DNA of 26,920 nt. Origin: a virus. Both the position numbers and the translations under genes were made by a program. Below, one piece after another: positions 12,874 through 20,914 of this stretch. Location: the IMG/VR virus record IMGVR_UViG_3300025913_000096, positions 1-26,920 of that record; one strand, written 5' to 3'. The notes under the pieces are model-generated. The model searched no databases. It saw only the letters and a program-made list of their open reading frames with translations, and was not told the origin of the DNA. Every line of letters starts with the position of its first letter. The first letter of the stretch is position 1.

Positions 12874-12940
12874 CAACTTTGCGACACTATTTTCAACTTT
12901 CTGAGTTTCTTCAACGATATCAACAGTTTACTGACTGTCA
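12870..12940. promoter_or_regulatory. Iterated TCAAC motifs in divergent region
   Basis: TCAAC occurs at 12870, 12893, 12911 and 12920 on the plus strand, and ACTGACTGT follows at about 12930. TCAACAACTTT and ACTGACTGT also occur together at about 6882-6904 in front of the terminase gene. The sites lie between the leftward promoter and the portal start and may bind a regulator. No consensus rightward promoter was found. Confidence 0.4.
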
Positions 12941-12945
12941 GGTAC

Positions 12946-15372
12946 ATGACTGTGGCCGTACAATACGCGCGATCACACCATATCCCGCGCGCCATGCTCC
13001 CAATGATTCTCAAGAAACTGTTCTCGCGCTCGAAGGCGCCCGAAGCCAAGCCGAACGAGGAGCAGCGCCGCGAAGCAATGGCCGTGGACCCATTGGACCC
13101 TGTGGCCCGGAGGAGCGGTTCCATGTCGCTTTCCGACTGGGACAGGAAAGAGCCACAGTTTCATGAGATAAGACTCAGAGCGGCCAACGAGTTCCCTGTG
13201 TTTGATGGCCTGCCCGGTGACGAAGTCGGTGTGACGACACAAAAGGCGATCGGCGATGCGGCCATGAAGATTCACAACATGGCAATGGACGACGATACCG
13301 GAATGCTCAAGCAAGGGCCGTCCGAGTACGCGGTGCCGGCCGGCTTGCAGGCTTGGTACATGTCCCAGTCGTTCATCGGATATCAGGCCTGCGCCATCAT
13401 CGCGCAGCACTGGCTCGTCGATAAAGCTTGCACGATGGCTGGCGAGGATGCCGCGCGCAATGGCTGGGCGATCAAGGCGCGCGGCGGCGACGATCTTACC
13501 GAGGACCAGCACGAAGAGGTGATGGAGGCCGACAAGGCATTCAAGGTAAAGGACAACTTGATCGAGCTCAACCGCTTCAAGAACATCTTCGGCATCCGCG
13601 TTGCGATCTTCCAGGTGGAATCTGACGATCCGCTGTATTACGAGAAGCCGTTCAACATCGATGGCGTCGCAAAAGGCTCATACAAAGGCATCTCACAGGT
13701 TGACCCGTACTGGATGATGCCTGTGATGACATCCAAGGGCACTAGCGATCCGTCCAGCAAGGACTTCTATGACCCTGAGTTTTGGACGATCAGCGGAAAG
13801 AAGTACCACAAGAGTCATCTGGTGATCGTTCGCGGTCCGCAACCTGCCGACATTCTCAAGCCCACTTATATCTTCGGCGGCGTGCCTCTTACGCAACGCA
13901 TATACGAGCGTGTCTACGCCGCTGAGCGGACCGCGAACGAGGCGCCCTTGATGGCGTTGTCCAAGCGGACGATGGCCATTCACACAGACATGGACCGCGT
14001 TGTCGCCAACCAAACGGCATTCGAAAATCGCCTGATGACCTGGATTCGCTATCGCGACAACCATGGCATCAAGGTGCTGGGCAAGGAAGAAGCGATGGAG
14101 CAGTTCGACATCAATATGTCGGACTTCGACAGCATCATCATGAACCAGTATCAGCTGGTCGCAGCCATCGCGCGTGTGCCTGCCACCAAGCTCCTTGGGA
14201 CATCGCCGAAAGGGTTCAACGCCACTGGCGAGTTCGAGATGCGCTCGTATCATGAGGAGCTTGAGAGCATTCAAGAGCACATCATGATGCCGCTGTTGCA
14301 ACGGCACTATGACCTGATGATGCGTCACCTTGGCCTCGCGACTCAGGTGGAAGTCGTTTGCAACGAAGTCGACTCGATGACGGCGAAGGAGCGCGCTGAG
14401 CTCAACGATCTGAAGGCGAAGACGGCCGAAACGCTCATCAACAATGGGACAATTTCGCCTGATGAAGACCGCAAGCGCATTCGTGAGGACGATAAGAGCG
14501 GTTACAATCAGTTGACGGACGCGGATGCCGAGACCAAGCCTGGACTCTCTCCCGAGAATCTTGCAGAATTCCAGAAGGCCGGCGCGCAGCAAGAGAAAGG
14601 GAACGCTGCGGAGTTAACGGCAGGAGAGAAGACGGGCGAACAGACCGCGCCAGTCACAAAAGACCCTGAAGAGGACACATTGGCTGGAGGCCAGACGGCC
14701 TCGCGATCGACGCTGCAAGCATTGATCCCAGCCATCTTGCACGGTCTCATAAAAGGCAACGAGCAGGACCAACCGGCAGACCCGATTCAGGCTGCGCTTC
14801 TTCTGCTCCTCCATAGTATAATCGGCAAGAAAGATCAAGAGGCTTTGGAGCACGTCGATCCTCCGATCAGAGGCACGGCCCCTGGGACGCGCGGCATCGA
14901 TCCATCAGTCGGTGGGATTCACAATGTTGTCGGAAAGGTCCAGGATTGGAACCCGGCAAAGCTGCCTAAGCTGCGCGTTGGCGGTCTGAATCTCGTCATC
15001 GAAAACCCACGCGGCACGATCCGCAAGGGAATGGATATGGACGGCAAGGAATGGCGAGTTAAGATGCCGCACCATTATGGATTCATCAAAGGGTACGATG
15101 GCGCAGACGGTGATGAGGTGGACTGCTTCGTTGGCCCGAATCCGAGATCGAGCAGCGTATTCGTCGTGAGCCAAAACGATTCACAAGGCGAGTTTGACGA
15201 GTACAAGTGCATGCTCGGATTCGACACCGAAGAAGAGGCAAAAAGGGCATATGATGAATCGTTCACACGCGATTGGGACGGATTTGGATCGATCCAGAGT
15301 ATGTCCATGGACGACTTCAAGAATTGGCTCGAAGCCGGAGAGGCAGCGCGTGCCGCTGAACAAGTGAAGTGA
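12946..15372 (+). CDS. Portal protein fused to a pyrophosphatase-like domain
   Basis: Residues about 60-480 are a DUF1073-type portal, the dodecameric ring at the packaging vertex: characteristic stretches are AGLQAWYMSQSFIGYQACAI, DPYWMMPVMTSKGTSDPSSK, FWTISGKKYHKSHLVIVRG and IARVPATKLLGTSPKGFNA. After a low-complexity linker (about 500-670) comes a second domain at about 676-798 with LNLVIENPRGTIRKG, HHYGFIKGYDGADGDEVDCF and an FKNWLE end. D721-G-D723-E-V-D726-C fits the inorganic pyrophosphatase signature and the phage-associated InPase domain of polyvalent proteins. The start is uncertain: ATG 12946 has only AGG upstream; 12994 and 13003 are alternatives, and the frame is open from 12739. 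It overlaps nothing downstream and is followed 2 nt later by the next ATG. Confidence 0.88.
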   Translation: MTVAVQYARSHHIPRAMLPMILKKLFSRSKAPEAKPNEEQRREAMAVDPLDPVARRSGSMSLSDWDRKEPQFHEIRLRAANEFPVFDGLPGDEVGVTTQKAIGDAAMKIHNMAMDDDTGMLKQGPSEYAVPAGLQAWYMSQSFIGYQACAIIAQHWLVDKACTMAGEDAARNGWAIKARGGDDLTEDQHEEVMEADKAFKVKDNLIELNRFKNIFGIRVAIFQVESDDPLYYEKPFNIDGVAKGSYKGISQVDPYWMMPVMTSKGTSDPSSKDFYDPEFWTISGKKYHKSHLVIVRGPQPADILKPTYIFGGVPLTQRIYERVYAAERTANEAPLMALSKRTMAIHTDMDRVVANQTAFENRLMTWIRYRDNHGIKVLGKEEAMEQFDINMSDFDSIIMNQYQLVAAIARVPATKLLGTSPKGFNATGEFEMRSYHEELESIQEHIMMPLLQRHYDLMMRHLGLATQVEVVCNEVDSMTAKERAELNDLKAKTAETLINNGTISPDEDRKRIREDDKSGYNQLTDADAETKPGLSPENLAEFQKAGAQQEKGNAAELTAGEKTGEQTAPVTKDPEEDTLAGGQTASRSTLQALIPAILHGLIKGNEQDQPADPIQAALLLLLHSIIGKKDQEALEHVDPPIRGTAPGTRGIDPSVGGIHNVVGKVQDWNPAKLPKLRVGGLNLVIENPRGTIRKGMDMDGKEWRVKMPHHYGFIKGYDGADGDEVDCFVGPNPRSSSVFVVSQNDSQGEFDEYKCMLGFDTEEEAKRAYDESFTRDWDGFGSIQSMSMDDFKNWLEAGEAARAAEQVK

Positions 15373-15374
15373 AT

Positions 15375-15671
15375 ATGATCACCAAATACATAGCAGTCGC
15401 CATTGTGGCCGTCGCCCCGCTTTCTTCCCATGCCGAATCAGGGCTGTGCGATTACATCTTGAAGACGGCCGACATGGCCATTCGAGATAGGAACGCGGGC
15501 GTGCCGTTGGCCACGGAATTGAATCGGTTCGCGTTGTATGACGGCGGAATGCTTCGCCTGCCCATGGACATCGTTCAAATGGATCAGGAAGTGATCCGAA
15601 AAGTCTATCGGCAAGAGTCCGACGACGTAACGATTAAGCGAGATATCATTCAATCTTGCATGGAGGCGTGA
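15375..15671 (+). CDS. Small exported protein (98 aa)
   Basis: The ATG at 15375 gives a classical Sec signal peptide: basic MITK, hydrophobic YIAVAIVAVAPLSSHA, with likely cleavage after SHA (about residue 18-20). A GTG at 15369 is an alternative. The mature part has two Cys (GLCDYI near its start, QSCMEA at the end) that could pair in the periplasm. It sits between portal and head genes, an unusual place for an exported protein, suggesting a late-inserted accessory gene. No family was recognised. Confidence 0.7.
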   Translation: MITKYIAVAIVAVAPLSSHAESGLCDYILKTADMAIRDRNAGVPLATELNRFALYDGGMLRLPMDIVQMDQEVIRKVYRQESDDVTIKRDIIQSCMEA

Positions 15672-15672
15672 G

Positions 15673-16170
15673 ATGCCACTCTCCAAAGGGACCGGAAAAG
15701 AGGCGTTCAGCAAGAACGTCGAGACCGAAATGGCGGCAGGGAAACCTCAAAAGCAGGCCGTCGCCATCGCTTATTCAAAGCAAAGGAAGAATCGAATGAA
15801 CAAGGATACCGCAAAGCAAGCAATGACCTTGATCCATGCGCTCGACAAGGCCCTTGATGCATGGAATGAGTCATCGCACAAACGCGCAGCCAACGGCCAG
15901 TTTGGCTCCGGTGGAGGCAGCAGCGGCAAGTCGGCGCCCAATGCTGGAAAGCAGCCAGATCACTCTTATGTGTCTCCAACAAAGGAGCACAAAAAGGCCA
16001 TTGAATCGATGTTCACCAAGAATTATCAGAAAGCTCAAAATTCTTCTGGTGAAGGAAATGCTTGGCACCGCGCAGTATCGATGACGGTGAGCCAACTTCG
16101 CAAAGCTAATCCTGAGCTCAAAGAAGAACACGCATATCGGCAAGTAAAAGAGACTGTTTCTGACGAGTAA
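15673..16170 (+). CDS. Hypothetical head-region protein with PLSKG...AIAYS motif (165 aa)
   Basis: GGAGG lies 6 nt before ATG 15673. The N-terminus PLSKGTGKEAFSKNVETEMA, continuing KPQKQAVAIAYSKQR, is a short conserved phage motif that often occurs in or next to portal/MuF proteins. A second conserved piece, HKRAANGQFGSGGGSSGKS (about 73-91), is of the type found near head-maturation proteins. An internal ATG at 15796 (MNKDTAKQAMTLIHALDKAL) could be a second start. The C-terminal half is helical and polar. Function unknown; virion or assembly association is inferred. Confidence 0.65.
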   Translation: MPLSKGTGKEAFSKNVETEMAAGKPQKQAVAIAYSKQRKNRMNKDTAKQAMTLIHALDKALDAWNESSHKRAANGQFGSGGGSSGKSAPNAGKQPDHSYVSPTKEHKKAIESMFTKNYQKAQNSSGEGNAWHRAVSMTVSQLRKANPELKEEHAYRQVKETVSDE

Positions 16171-17030
16171 TGGCCTTCCAAGCATCCAAGAAACGCGAAC
16201 GTCGCGCCCGACAACCGCTCGCGCTCGGAAAGCCGATCGGCCCGAGTGCGGCCGTTCGCGTTTGGGCCGAGTCGCAGGTCAACAGCGTCGTAGCCGCGAT
16301 GCTGGAGGATTATCGCGCTGAGATCAAGAAGGCGCTAGAGAATCCGGAAGTCCAAGAGCACTTCGCCGCCGACGCGGCCGAAACTTCCGTATTCCAGGCC
16401 GTACTGAGACGGCTACAGCGCAAGTGGGGAGAAGTGTTTCGAGGATTCAGCGCAAAGTACTCGGAGGAGTTTGTAGAGAAGGTCGACGAACACGCCAAGT
16501 CATCCACTTGGTACAGCCTGTCAGCCGCTGGCGTAACGCAGCCCAGATCGACTTACAGCGCGAACGTCGCCAACACGATTCAAGCCGCGAAAGACTTGAA
16601 CTTTACGTTGGTGACGCGCGTACAGGAAGAAGTACACGAGAAAATCTACACAGCGGTGATGCTTTCGCTCACTTCTCCGAATCCGGAAGAGCAAGGCGCA
16701 TCCGGCATCCAGAATGCACTGAAAGAAGTCGGAATCACAGCAAAAAAACGCGTTGAGCTAATCACGCGAGATCAGACCAGCAAGATGTACTCCTCTTTGG
16801 CTAGCGAACGTCTTCGCCAAAATGGATGCACTCATTTCAAATGGCTCCACTCCAGCGCCGGAAAGACGCCGAGAGAAAGCCATTTAGAAAAGGATGGTGA
16901 GATTTTTGAAATCGACGATCCGCGCTTATGGGAAGGCCCGAAAGGTGACCAAGGCCCTCCTGGATGGGCGATCAACTGTCGGTGCAGAATGACGCCTGTA
17001 TTCGGCTATGCCGATGAGGATGAAGAATAA
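16170..17030 (+). CDS. MuF-like minor head protein
   Basis: ATG 16170 overlaps the upstream stop as TAATG. The 286-aa protein has a helical N-terminal part and a C-terminal MuF domain (about 195-280): LITRDQTSKMYSSLASERL, FKWLHSSAGKTPRESHLEKDG, and PGWAINCRCRMTPVF with the paired Cys. In the family (Mu gpF, SPP1 gp7) it binds portal or enters the head and may be ejected with DNA. Its place between portal and coat genes is standard. Confidence 0.87.
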   Translation: MAFQASKKRERRARQPLALGKPIGPSAAVRVWAESQVNSVVAAMLEDYRAEIKKALENPEVQEHFAADAAETSVFQAVLRRLQRKWGEVFRGFSAKYSEEFVEKVDEHAKSSTWYSLSAAGVTQPRSTYSANVANTIQAAKDLNFTLVTRVQEEVHEKIYTAVMLSLTSPNPEEQGASGIQNALKEVGITAKKRVELITRDQTSKMYSSLASERLRQNGCTHFKWLHSSAGKTPRESHLEKDGEIFEIDDPRLWEGPKGDQGPPGWAINCRCRMTPVFGYADEDEE

Positions 17031-17234
17031 ATGGGAATGAAAGAGACCAACGGGGCCAATCAACCATTATGGAGCATCAAATTGGAACAAGCCAACTCCG
17101 TTGCCAGCACAAAGGTCGATGTAATCCGTGAACGGCTAATCGAGGCCATCGAATTCATCGAGGAACTTCCATTCATGAGGCCGCAGTGGTGGTCGCTGGA
17201 CATCGCGCTCATTCTACTGTTCGTGTGTTTTTGA
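17031..17234 (+). CDS. Small membrane protein (67 aa)
   Basis: ATG 17031 directly follows the MuF stop. The protein begins MGMKETNGANQPLWSIKLEQ, has an amphipathic helix (KVDVIRERLIEAIEFIEELP) and ends in one C-terminal hydrophobic helix (WSLDIALILLFVCF). This looks like a tail-anchored peptide. No ribosome site stronger than the coupled context is seen. Function unknown. Confidence 0.55.
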   Translation: MGMKETNGANQPLWSIKLEQANSVASTKVDVIRERLIEAIEFIEELPFMRPQWWSLDIALILLFVCF

Positions 17235-17433
17235 TGTGCGAGTTGGGGGAATTGAGTCAATTGCGGTATTTTCTATTCTCCCTACCTCTCTTCTCTTACT
17301 TCTCCTATTTAGAGTTGTAAATAATAGTCAACTACAACTTTCGGTGTTAGAAGTCTTGCGCGGCAAGCCGCACGCTCGGTGGGTTTGAAGTTGGCGCGGC
17401 AAAGACATAGGCCCAAACCGCAATTGGACCACG
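17235..17433 (+). promoter_or_regulatory. Control region upstream of capsid genes
   Basis: No gene is seen. It contains AATTGA-G-TCAATT (17250-17262, palindrome), a possible rightward promoter TTGAGT-16 bp-TATTCT (17252-17279), a strongly pyrimidine-rich tract at about 17265-17311, an inverted repeat AGTTGTA...TACAACT (about 17314-17340) whose loop includes GTCAAC, and two GCGCGGCAA direct repeats (about 17356 and 17393). The GTCAAC-TAC-AACTTT string is a variant of the element in the two divergent regions. Base composition is poorer in GC than in its neighbours. Confidence 0.45.
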
Positions 17434-18993
17434 GTGAGTGAATTCGTACACAGAACAAACACACAATACACGCGAAGCACATTTACATCACCGAATCCAG
17501 GAATGCCCCAAAGCGCTCGCCAACAAGATCAGAATGGATACCTCCTAATCAGAGGCTGTCCGATTTCGACTTTCGGCATTTTTCAATACAGCGCTGCACA
17601 AGTAGGGTTGCCAGGCGATCCAAACCGGATCGTCAACGTATATCGTCCGGAAGCGGCAGTAAGCGATCCTGAGTATGTGAATTCATTCCAAGTCGTGCCG
17701 TTGATAAACGACCACGAAATGTTGAGTGGATTCCAAGGCGATGAGAGCGCGACGGCCCCGGAAGAATACGGCATCGACGGCGTTCTTTACGACGTTGGCT
17801 ACAAGCAGCCTTGGACTCGCGGTGATCTGAAGATTTTCTCGCGTTCGATGCAAGCCGATTTGAACGCTGGTAAGAAGGATTTGTCGCTTGGATACACATG
17901 CGACTTCGTTTTGGAATCGGGCACGTTCGATGGTCAGGATTATGAAGTGATCCAGACCAATATGCGCGGCAACCACATCGCGCTCGTTGATATCGGCAGA
18001 GTGCCCGGTGCGAAGGTCTTGGACGGAAAGCGTCTTTGCTTTGATAGTCTGAGTTTCTCCACATTTTCTACCAACGGAGGGGCAATCATGCCTAAACCTC
18101 GCAGGGCGCTGGACAGCACCGTCGTCCAGCAATTGCAAGCCCAGCTGAAGGCACTGTTGCCCACCTTCGAACAGTTTCTGAGTGAGGAGGCCAGCGAGCC
18201 TGCCCATCAGGGCGGCGAGGGTGGTGCTGGTGCCGAAGCTGGTGCAGCAAACGCCGCAGCCAGCGGTGAAGAGCAATCGGCCGTGAATGCAGGCGGCGAA
18301 GAAGGCTCGAATGAAACAGGCATCGCCGCCGATCCGAACGCTGCTGAGGCAGGCGGCGAGATGAACGAAGGCGAAGAGGACGGCGAAAACGAAGCCGCCC
18401 TGATGGATGCTCTCAAGCAGGTGCAAGATATCTGCGCGAAACTGATGTCCCAGATGGGCGGCGCGCAAGCCGGCGCAGGCGGGGATGAAGGTGGCGAGGG
18501 CGGCGAGGGCGGCGCTGAAGGCGGGGAATCGAATGGTGCCGAAGGAACCACGGAGGACACCGTTGAAGGCCTGGCAGGCACGGCCCGCGAAGGTGAGGAC
18601 GGCGAAGAAGGCGCCGCGCTCGGAGAGGGCGGACAAGGCAGCGCGTCGGAAGGTCCGGCAGCAGGAAAGCACAAAGGTGCTGACGCTGCGCTTCGTTCTT
18701 TCTATGCTGACGCTGCTCGTAAGAATCGCCTCTACGACCGGCTGTCTCGTGTGGTTGGAGCATTTGACGGGGCAGTGGATGTCGCGGCTGCAACACATGC
18801 TGACATCGCTTCTTACGGGGTGAAGAAACTCGGCATCAAGTGCGCCAAGGGAACTGAGGCGATTGCGCTGGACGCCTATCTCACCGGTGTCGAGAAAGCC
18901 TGCAAGTCGAACGCGGTCACCACAACGAAACAACGCGCGCAAGACGCCGCCGCAGCTGCGGTGCCGGTCATCGAAGCGTACTTCAAGGAGTAA
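17434..18993 (+). CDS. DUF2213 prohead protease-like protein with acidic scaffold-like tail
   Basis: The start is a GTG with a weak upstream site. Residues about 35-205 are a DUF2213 domain (YLLIRGCPISTFGIFQY; VVPLINDHEML; KDLSLGYTCDF; MRGNHIALVDIGRV). By analogy with phage head-maturation proteases, His94 and Ser151 are candidate catalytic residues. Residues about 245-420 are very rich in Gly, Glu and Ala, followed by a helical C-terminal domain (about 425-519). An in-frame ATG at 18088 (MPKPRRALDSTVVQQL) with GGAGG upstream could give a separate C-terminal product, which would suit a scaffold. No other scaffold gene is present before the coat gene. Confidence 0.82.
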   Translation: MSEFVHRTNTQYTRSTFTSPNPGMPQSARQQDQNGYLLIRGCPISTFGIFQYSAAQVGLPGDPNRIVNVYRPEAAVSDPEYVNSFQVVPLINDHEMLSGFQGDESATAPEEYGIDGVLYDVGYKQPWTRGDLKIFSRSMQADLNAGKKDLSLGYTCDFVLESGTFDGQDYEVIQTNMRGNHIALVDIGRVPGAKVLDGKRLCFDSLSFSTFSTNGGAIMPKPRRALDSTVVQQLQAQLKALLPTFEQFLSEEASEPAHQGGEGGAGAEAGAANAAASGEEQSAVNAGGEEGSNETGIAADPNAAEAGGEMNEGEEDGENEAALMDALKQVQDICAKLMSQMGGAQAGAGGDEGGEGGEGGAEGGESNGAEGTTEDTVEGLAGTAREGEDGEEGAALGEGGQGSASEGPAAGKHKGADAALRSFYADAARKNRLYDRLSRVVGAFDGAVDVAAATHADIASYGVKKLGIKCAKGTEAIALDAYLTGVEKACKSNAVTTTKQRAQDAAAAAVPVIEAYFKE

Positions 18994-18999
18994 TTCGCC

Positions 19000-19623
19000 A
19001 TGTTGCAAACCACAGTCAATCGCGCTTACACGACCGGCTTCCAAGGTCAAATCGTGCGCGAAGGTCCGACGCGCGGCAAGGTGGCGCGCATTGCTTCGGC
19101 CACGATCGGAACCGATCCGGCCGCGTCAACCAACCGCATGTCGCGTGCGTTCGGTTACAGCGCTGACATCAGCATTCCTGGCGGCACGACCGTCGCGGCG
19201 CAAGAGGCCTCGGTTGTCGTCGGAGGCCCCACGTTCTTCGGCATCCTCGGTCACCCGGAGCGCTACGCCCTGTTCGGTAGCGCAAGTAGCTCGCTGTCGC
19301 CCAGTCTTGATCTTCCGCTCGGCTCTGAAGGCGAGTTCTTCGACATGACCACGGGCATGGTGATCGAGTGCTTCAACAGCACAACCGGCTCGTACACGGC
19401 CAACTTCGGCGACCAGCTGTGCTTTTGCCCCGCTGGCGTGTCGACGGCGAACAACCCGCAAGCCATGCCGTACGGTGCGCTGTTCAGCATCGCGGCAGGC
19501 GCAGCGGTTCCGACCGGCATGGTCCTGATTCCGAATGCGCGGATCATTAAGACCGTGACGATCGGCGCCTCGTCGGTTGGCTCGCCTGTTTCGGCGCTGA
19601 CCATCGTTCAACTCACGCAGTAA
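19000..19623 (+). CDS. Capsid cement/decoration protein
   Basis: AAGGAG lies 9 nt before ATG 19000. The 207-aa protein is Gly/Ser/Thr-rich and beta-like (TVNRAYTTGFQGQIVREGP; SRAFGYSADISIPGGTTVAA; SIAAGAAVPTGMVLIPNARI), the pattern of the phage structural cement protein family, and sits immediately before the coat gene where such proteins are usual. It would stabilise the expanded capsid from outside. Family recognition is from memory; position strengthens it. Confidence 0.75.
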   Translation: MLQTTVNRAYTTGFQGQIVREGPTRGKVARIASATIGTDPAASTNRMSRAFGYSADISIPGGTTVAAQEASVVVGGPTFFGILGHPERYALFGSASSSLSPSLDLPLGSEGEFFDMTTGMVIECFNSTTGSYTANFGDQLCFCPAGVSTANNPQAMPYGALFSIAAGAAVPTGMVLIPNARIIKTVTIGASSVGSPVSALTIVQLTQ

Positions 19624-19653
19624 TCTGCGGCGGACAAAAGGAGTCCTTTAACC

Positions 19654-20796
19654 ATGTTGCAACCTACCAAGGCCCGATCGTTCATCGCCGCACGCAAAAT
19701 GCGTCCGTTGTCGATGGACAGCAAGGACATCACAGCAGCTGCTGTGAAAGAACTCGCTGCCAAGTTTGGTATCGTTTTCGATCACTCCGTCGTGCTGGAA
19801 CAGGTCCGACTCTTGAACGAAGTCCAGCCGGGTTCCGGCATGGATGCTGCGTTCGTCGCTCCTGCCACCAGCGCATCGCTGCCGACGCCTGTCCAGTTTC
19901 TGCAAACCTGGCTCCCAGGGTTCATCAAAGTGATGACGGCCGCACGCAAGATCGACGACATCATCGGCGTGAAGACGATCGGAAGCTGGGAAGATCAGGA
20001 AATCGTACAAGGCATCGTCGAGCCGGCAGCGACGGCGACCGAGTACGGCGACTTCACGAACATTCCGCTGGCACTCTGGAATACGAACTTCATCAAGCGT
20101 ACGATCGTGCGCGGTGAGCTCGGTATCCAGGTCGGTTTGCTGGAAGAAGGTCGCAGCGCAGCGATGCGCCTGTCGTCCGCCGAAACGAAGCGCCAAGGCA
20201 GCGCAGTTGGCCTGGAAATCTTCCGCAATGCGGTCGGTTTCTATGGCTGGAACTCCGGCAACAACCTGACGTATGGCTTCTTGAACGATCCGAACCTCCC
20301 GGCGTTCATCTCGTCGTCCGTGACGGGCGGCTGGGGTTCGGCCAACGGCACGTTCCAAGCGATCACCGGTGACATCCGTATGGCGATCGTCCAACTCCGC
20401 ACGCAGTCGCAAGACCAGATCGATCCGGAAAAGGTCGAAATGACGCTGGCGCTGCCCACGGACAAGGTCGATTACCTGTCGGTGACCACCGACTTCGGCG
20501 TGTCTGTTCGCGACTGGCTGGAGCAAACGTACGGCAAGATTCGTGTTGTGTCGGCCCCTGAACTCGGCGCCGCCAACTCCGGATCGGACGTTTTCTACCT
20601 GTTCGCGGAAGAGATCGACAGCGCGATTGACGGCAGCACGGATGGCGGCGAGACGTTCGCGCAGCTGGTCCAAACGAAGTTCGTCACGCTTGGCGTCGAA
20701 AAGCGGGCCAAGTCGTACATCGAAGATTATTCGAACGGCACGGCAGGCACGCTTTGCAAACGGCCCTGGGCCGTGGTGCGCGTCACCGGCATCTAA
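19654..20796 (+). CDS. Major capsid protein (DUF2184 type)
   Basis: The 380-aa product has HK97-fold coat features of the DUF2184 family: an N-terminal arm, [72 protein letters not shown]-like strand ([20 protein letters not shown]), and a C-terminal [13 protein letters not shown]. Spacing to the cement gene is 30 nt with AAAGGAG upstream. A terminator-like hairpin follows. Codon use looks more uniform and GC-ending than in the neighbouring unknowns, as expected of a highly expressed gene. Confidence 0.9.
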   Translation: MLQPTKARSFIAARKMRPLSMDSKDITAAAVKELAAKFGIVFDHSVVLEQVRLLNEVQPGSGMDAAFVAPATSASLPTPVQFLQTWLPGFIKVMTAARKIDDIIGVKTIGSWEDQEIVQGIVEPAATATEYGDFTNIPLALWNTNFIKRTIVRGELGIQVGLLEEGRSAAMRLSSAETKRQGSAVGLEIFRNAVGFYGWNSGNNLTYGFLNDPNLPAFISSSVTGGWGSANGTFQAITGDIRMAIVQLRTQSQDQIDPEKVEMTLALPTDKVDYLSVTTDFGVSVRDWLEQTYGKIRVVSAPELGAANSGSDVFYLFAEEIDSAIDGSTDGGETFAQLVQTKFVTLGVEKRAKSYIEDYSNGTAGTLCKRPWAVVRVTGI

Positions 20797-20819
20797 CTCG
20801 TCGCAGACACGACGAACCC

Positions 20820-20853
20820 GAAAGGGGCCGTGCGGAAACGTCCGGCCCCTTTC
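20820..20853 (+). terminator. Terminator-like hairpin after coat gene
   Basis: GAAAGGGGCCG (20820-20830) pairs perfectly with CGGCCCCTTTC (20843-20853) around a 12-nt loop. The 3' arm ends in CCTTTCTC, a short T-run partly in the stem. It lies 24 nt after the coat gene stop and 60 nt before the next start. It may partly terminate, setting coat above connector expression. Confidence 0.6.
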
Positions 20854-20914
20854 TCACCATCGATTCCATAGGCTTCAGGGGCCGAACGGAACGTAACTAC
20901 AAGGACTGAGCACC

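Noticed and set aside
13693-14592. 299-codon leftward frame opposite the portal gene
   Set aside because: Antisense shadow of a recognised portal domain, no ribosome site.
17320-17345. Leftward promoter using TTGACT in the capsid control region
   Set aside because: Hexamers at 16-18 bp spacing (AATAGG, ATAGGA, TAGGAG) are poor -10 boxes and no leftward gene follows.
17683-19050. 455-codon leftward frame opposite the DUF2213 gene
   Set aside because: No start signal, shadow of the Gly/Glu-rich codons of the real gene.
19648-20673. 341-codon leftward frame opposite the coat gene
   Set aside because: Antisense shadow; Arg/Asp/His-rich composition typical of complement-strand frames.
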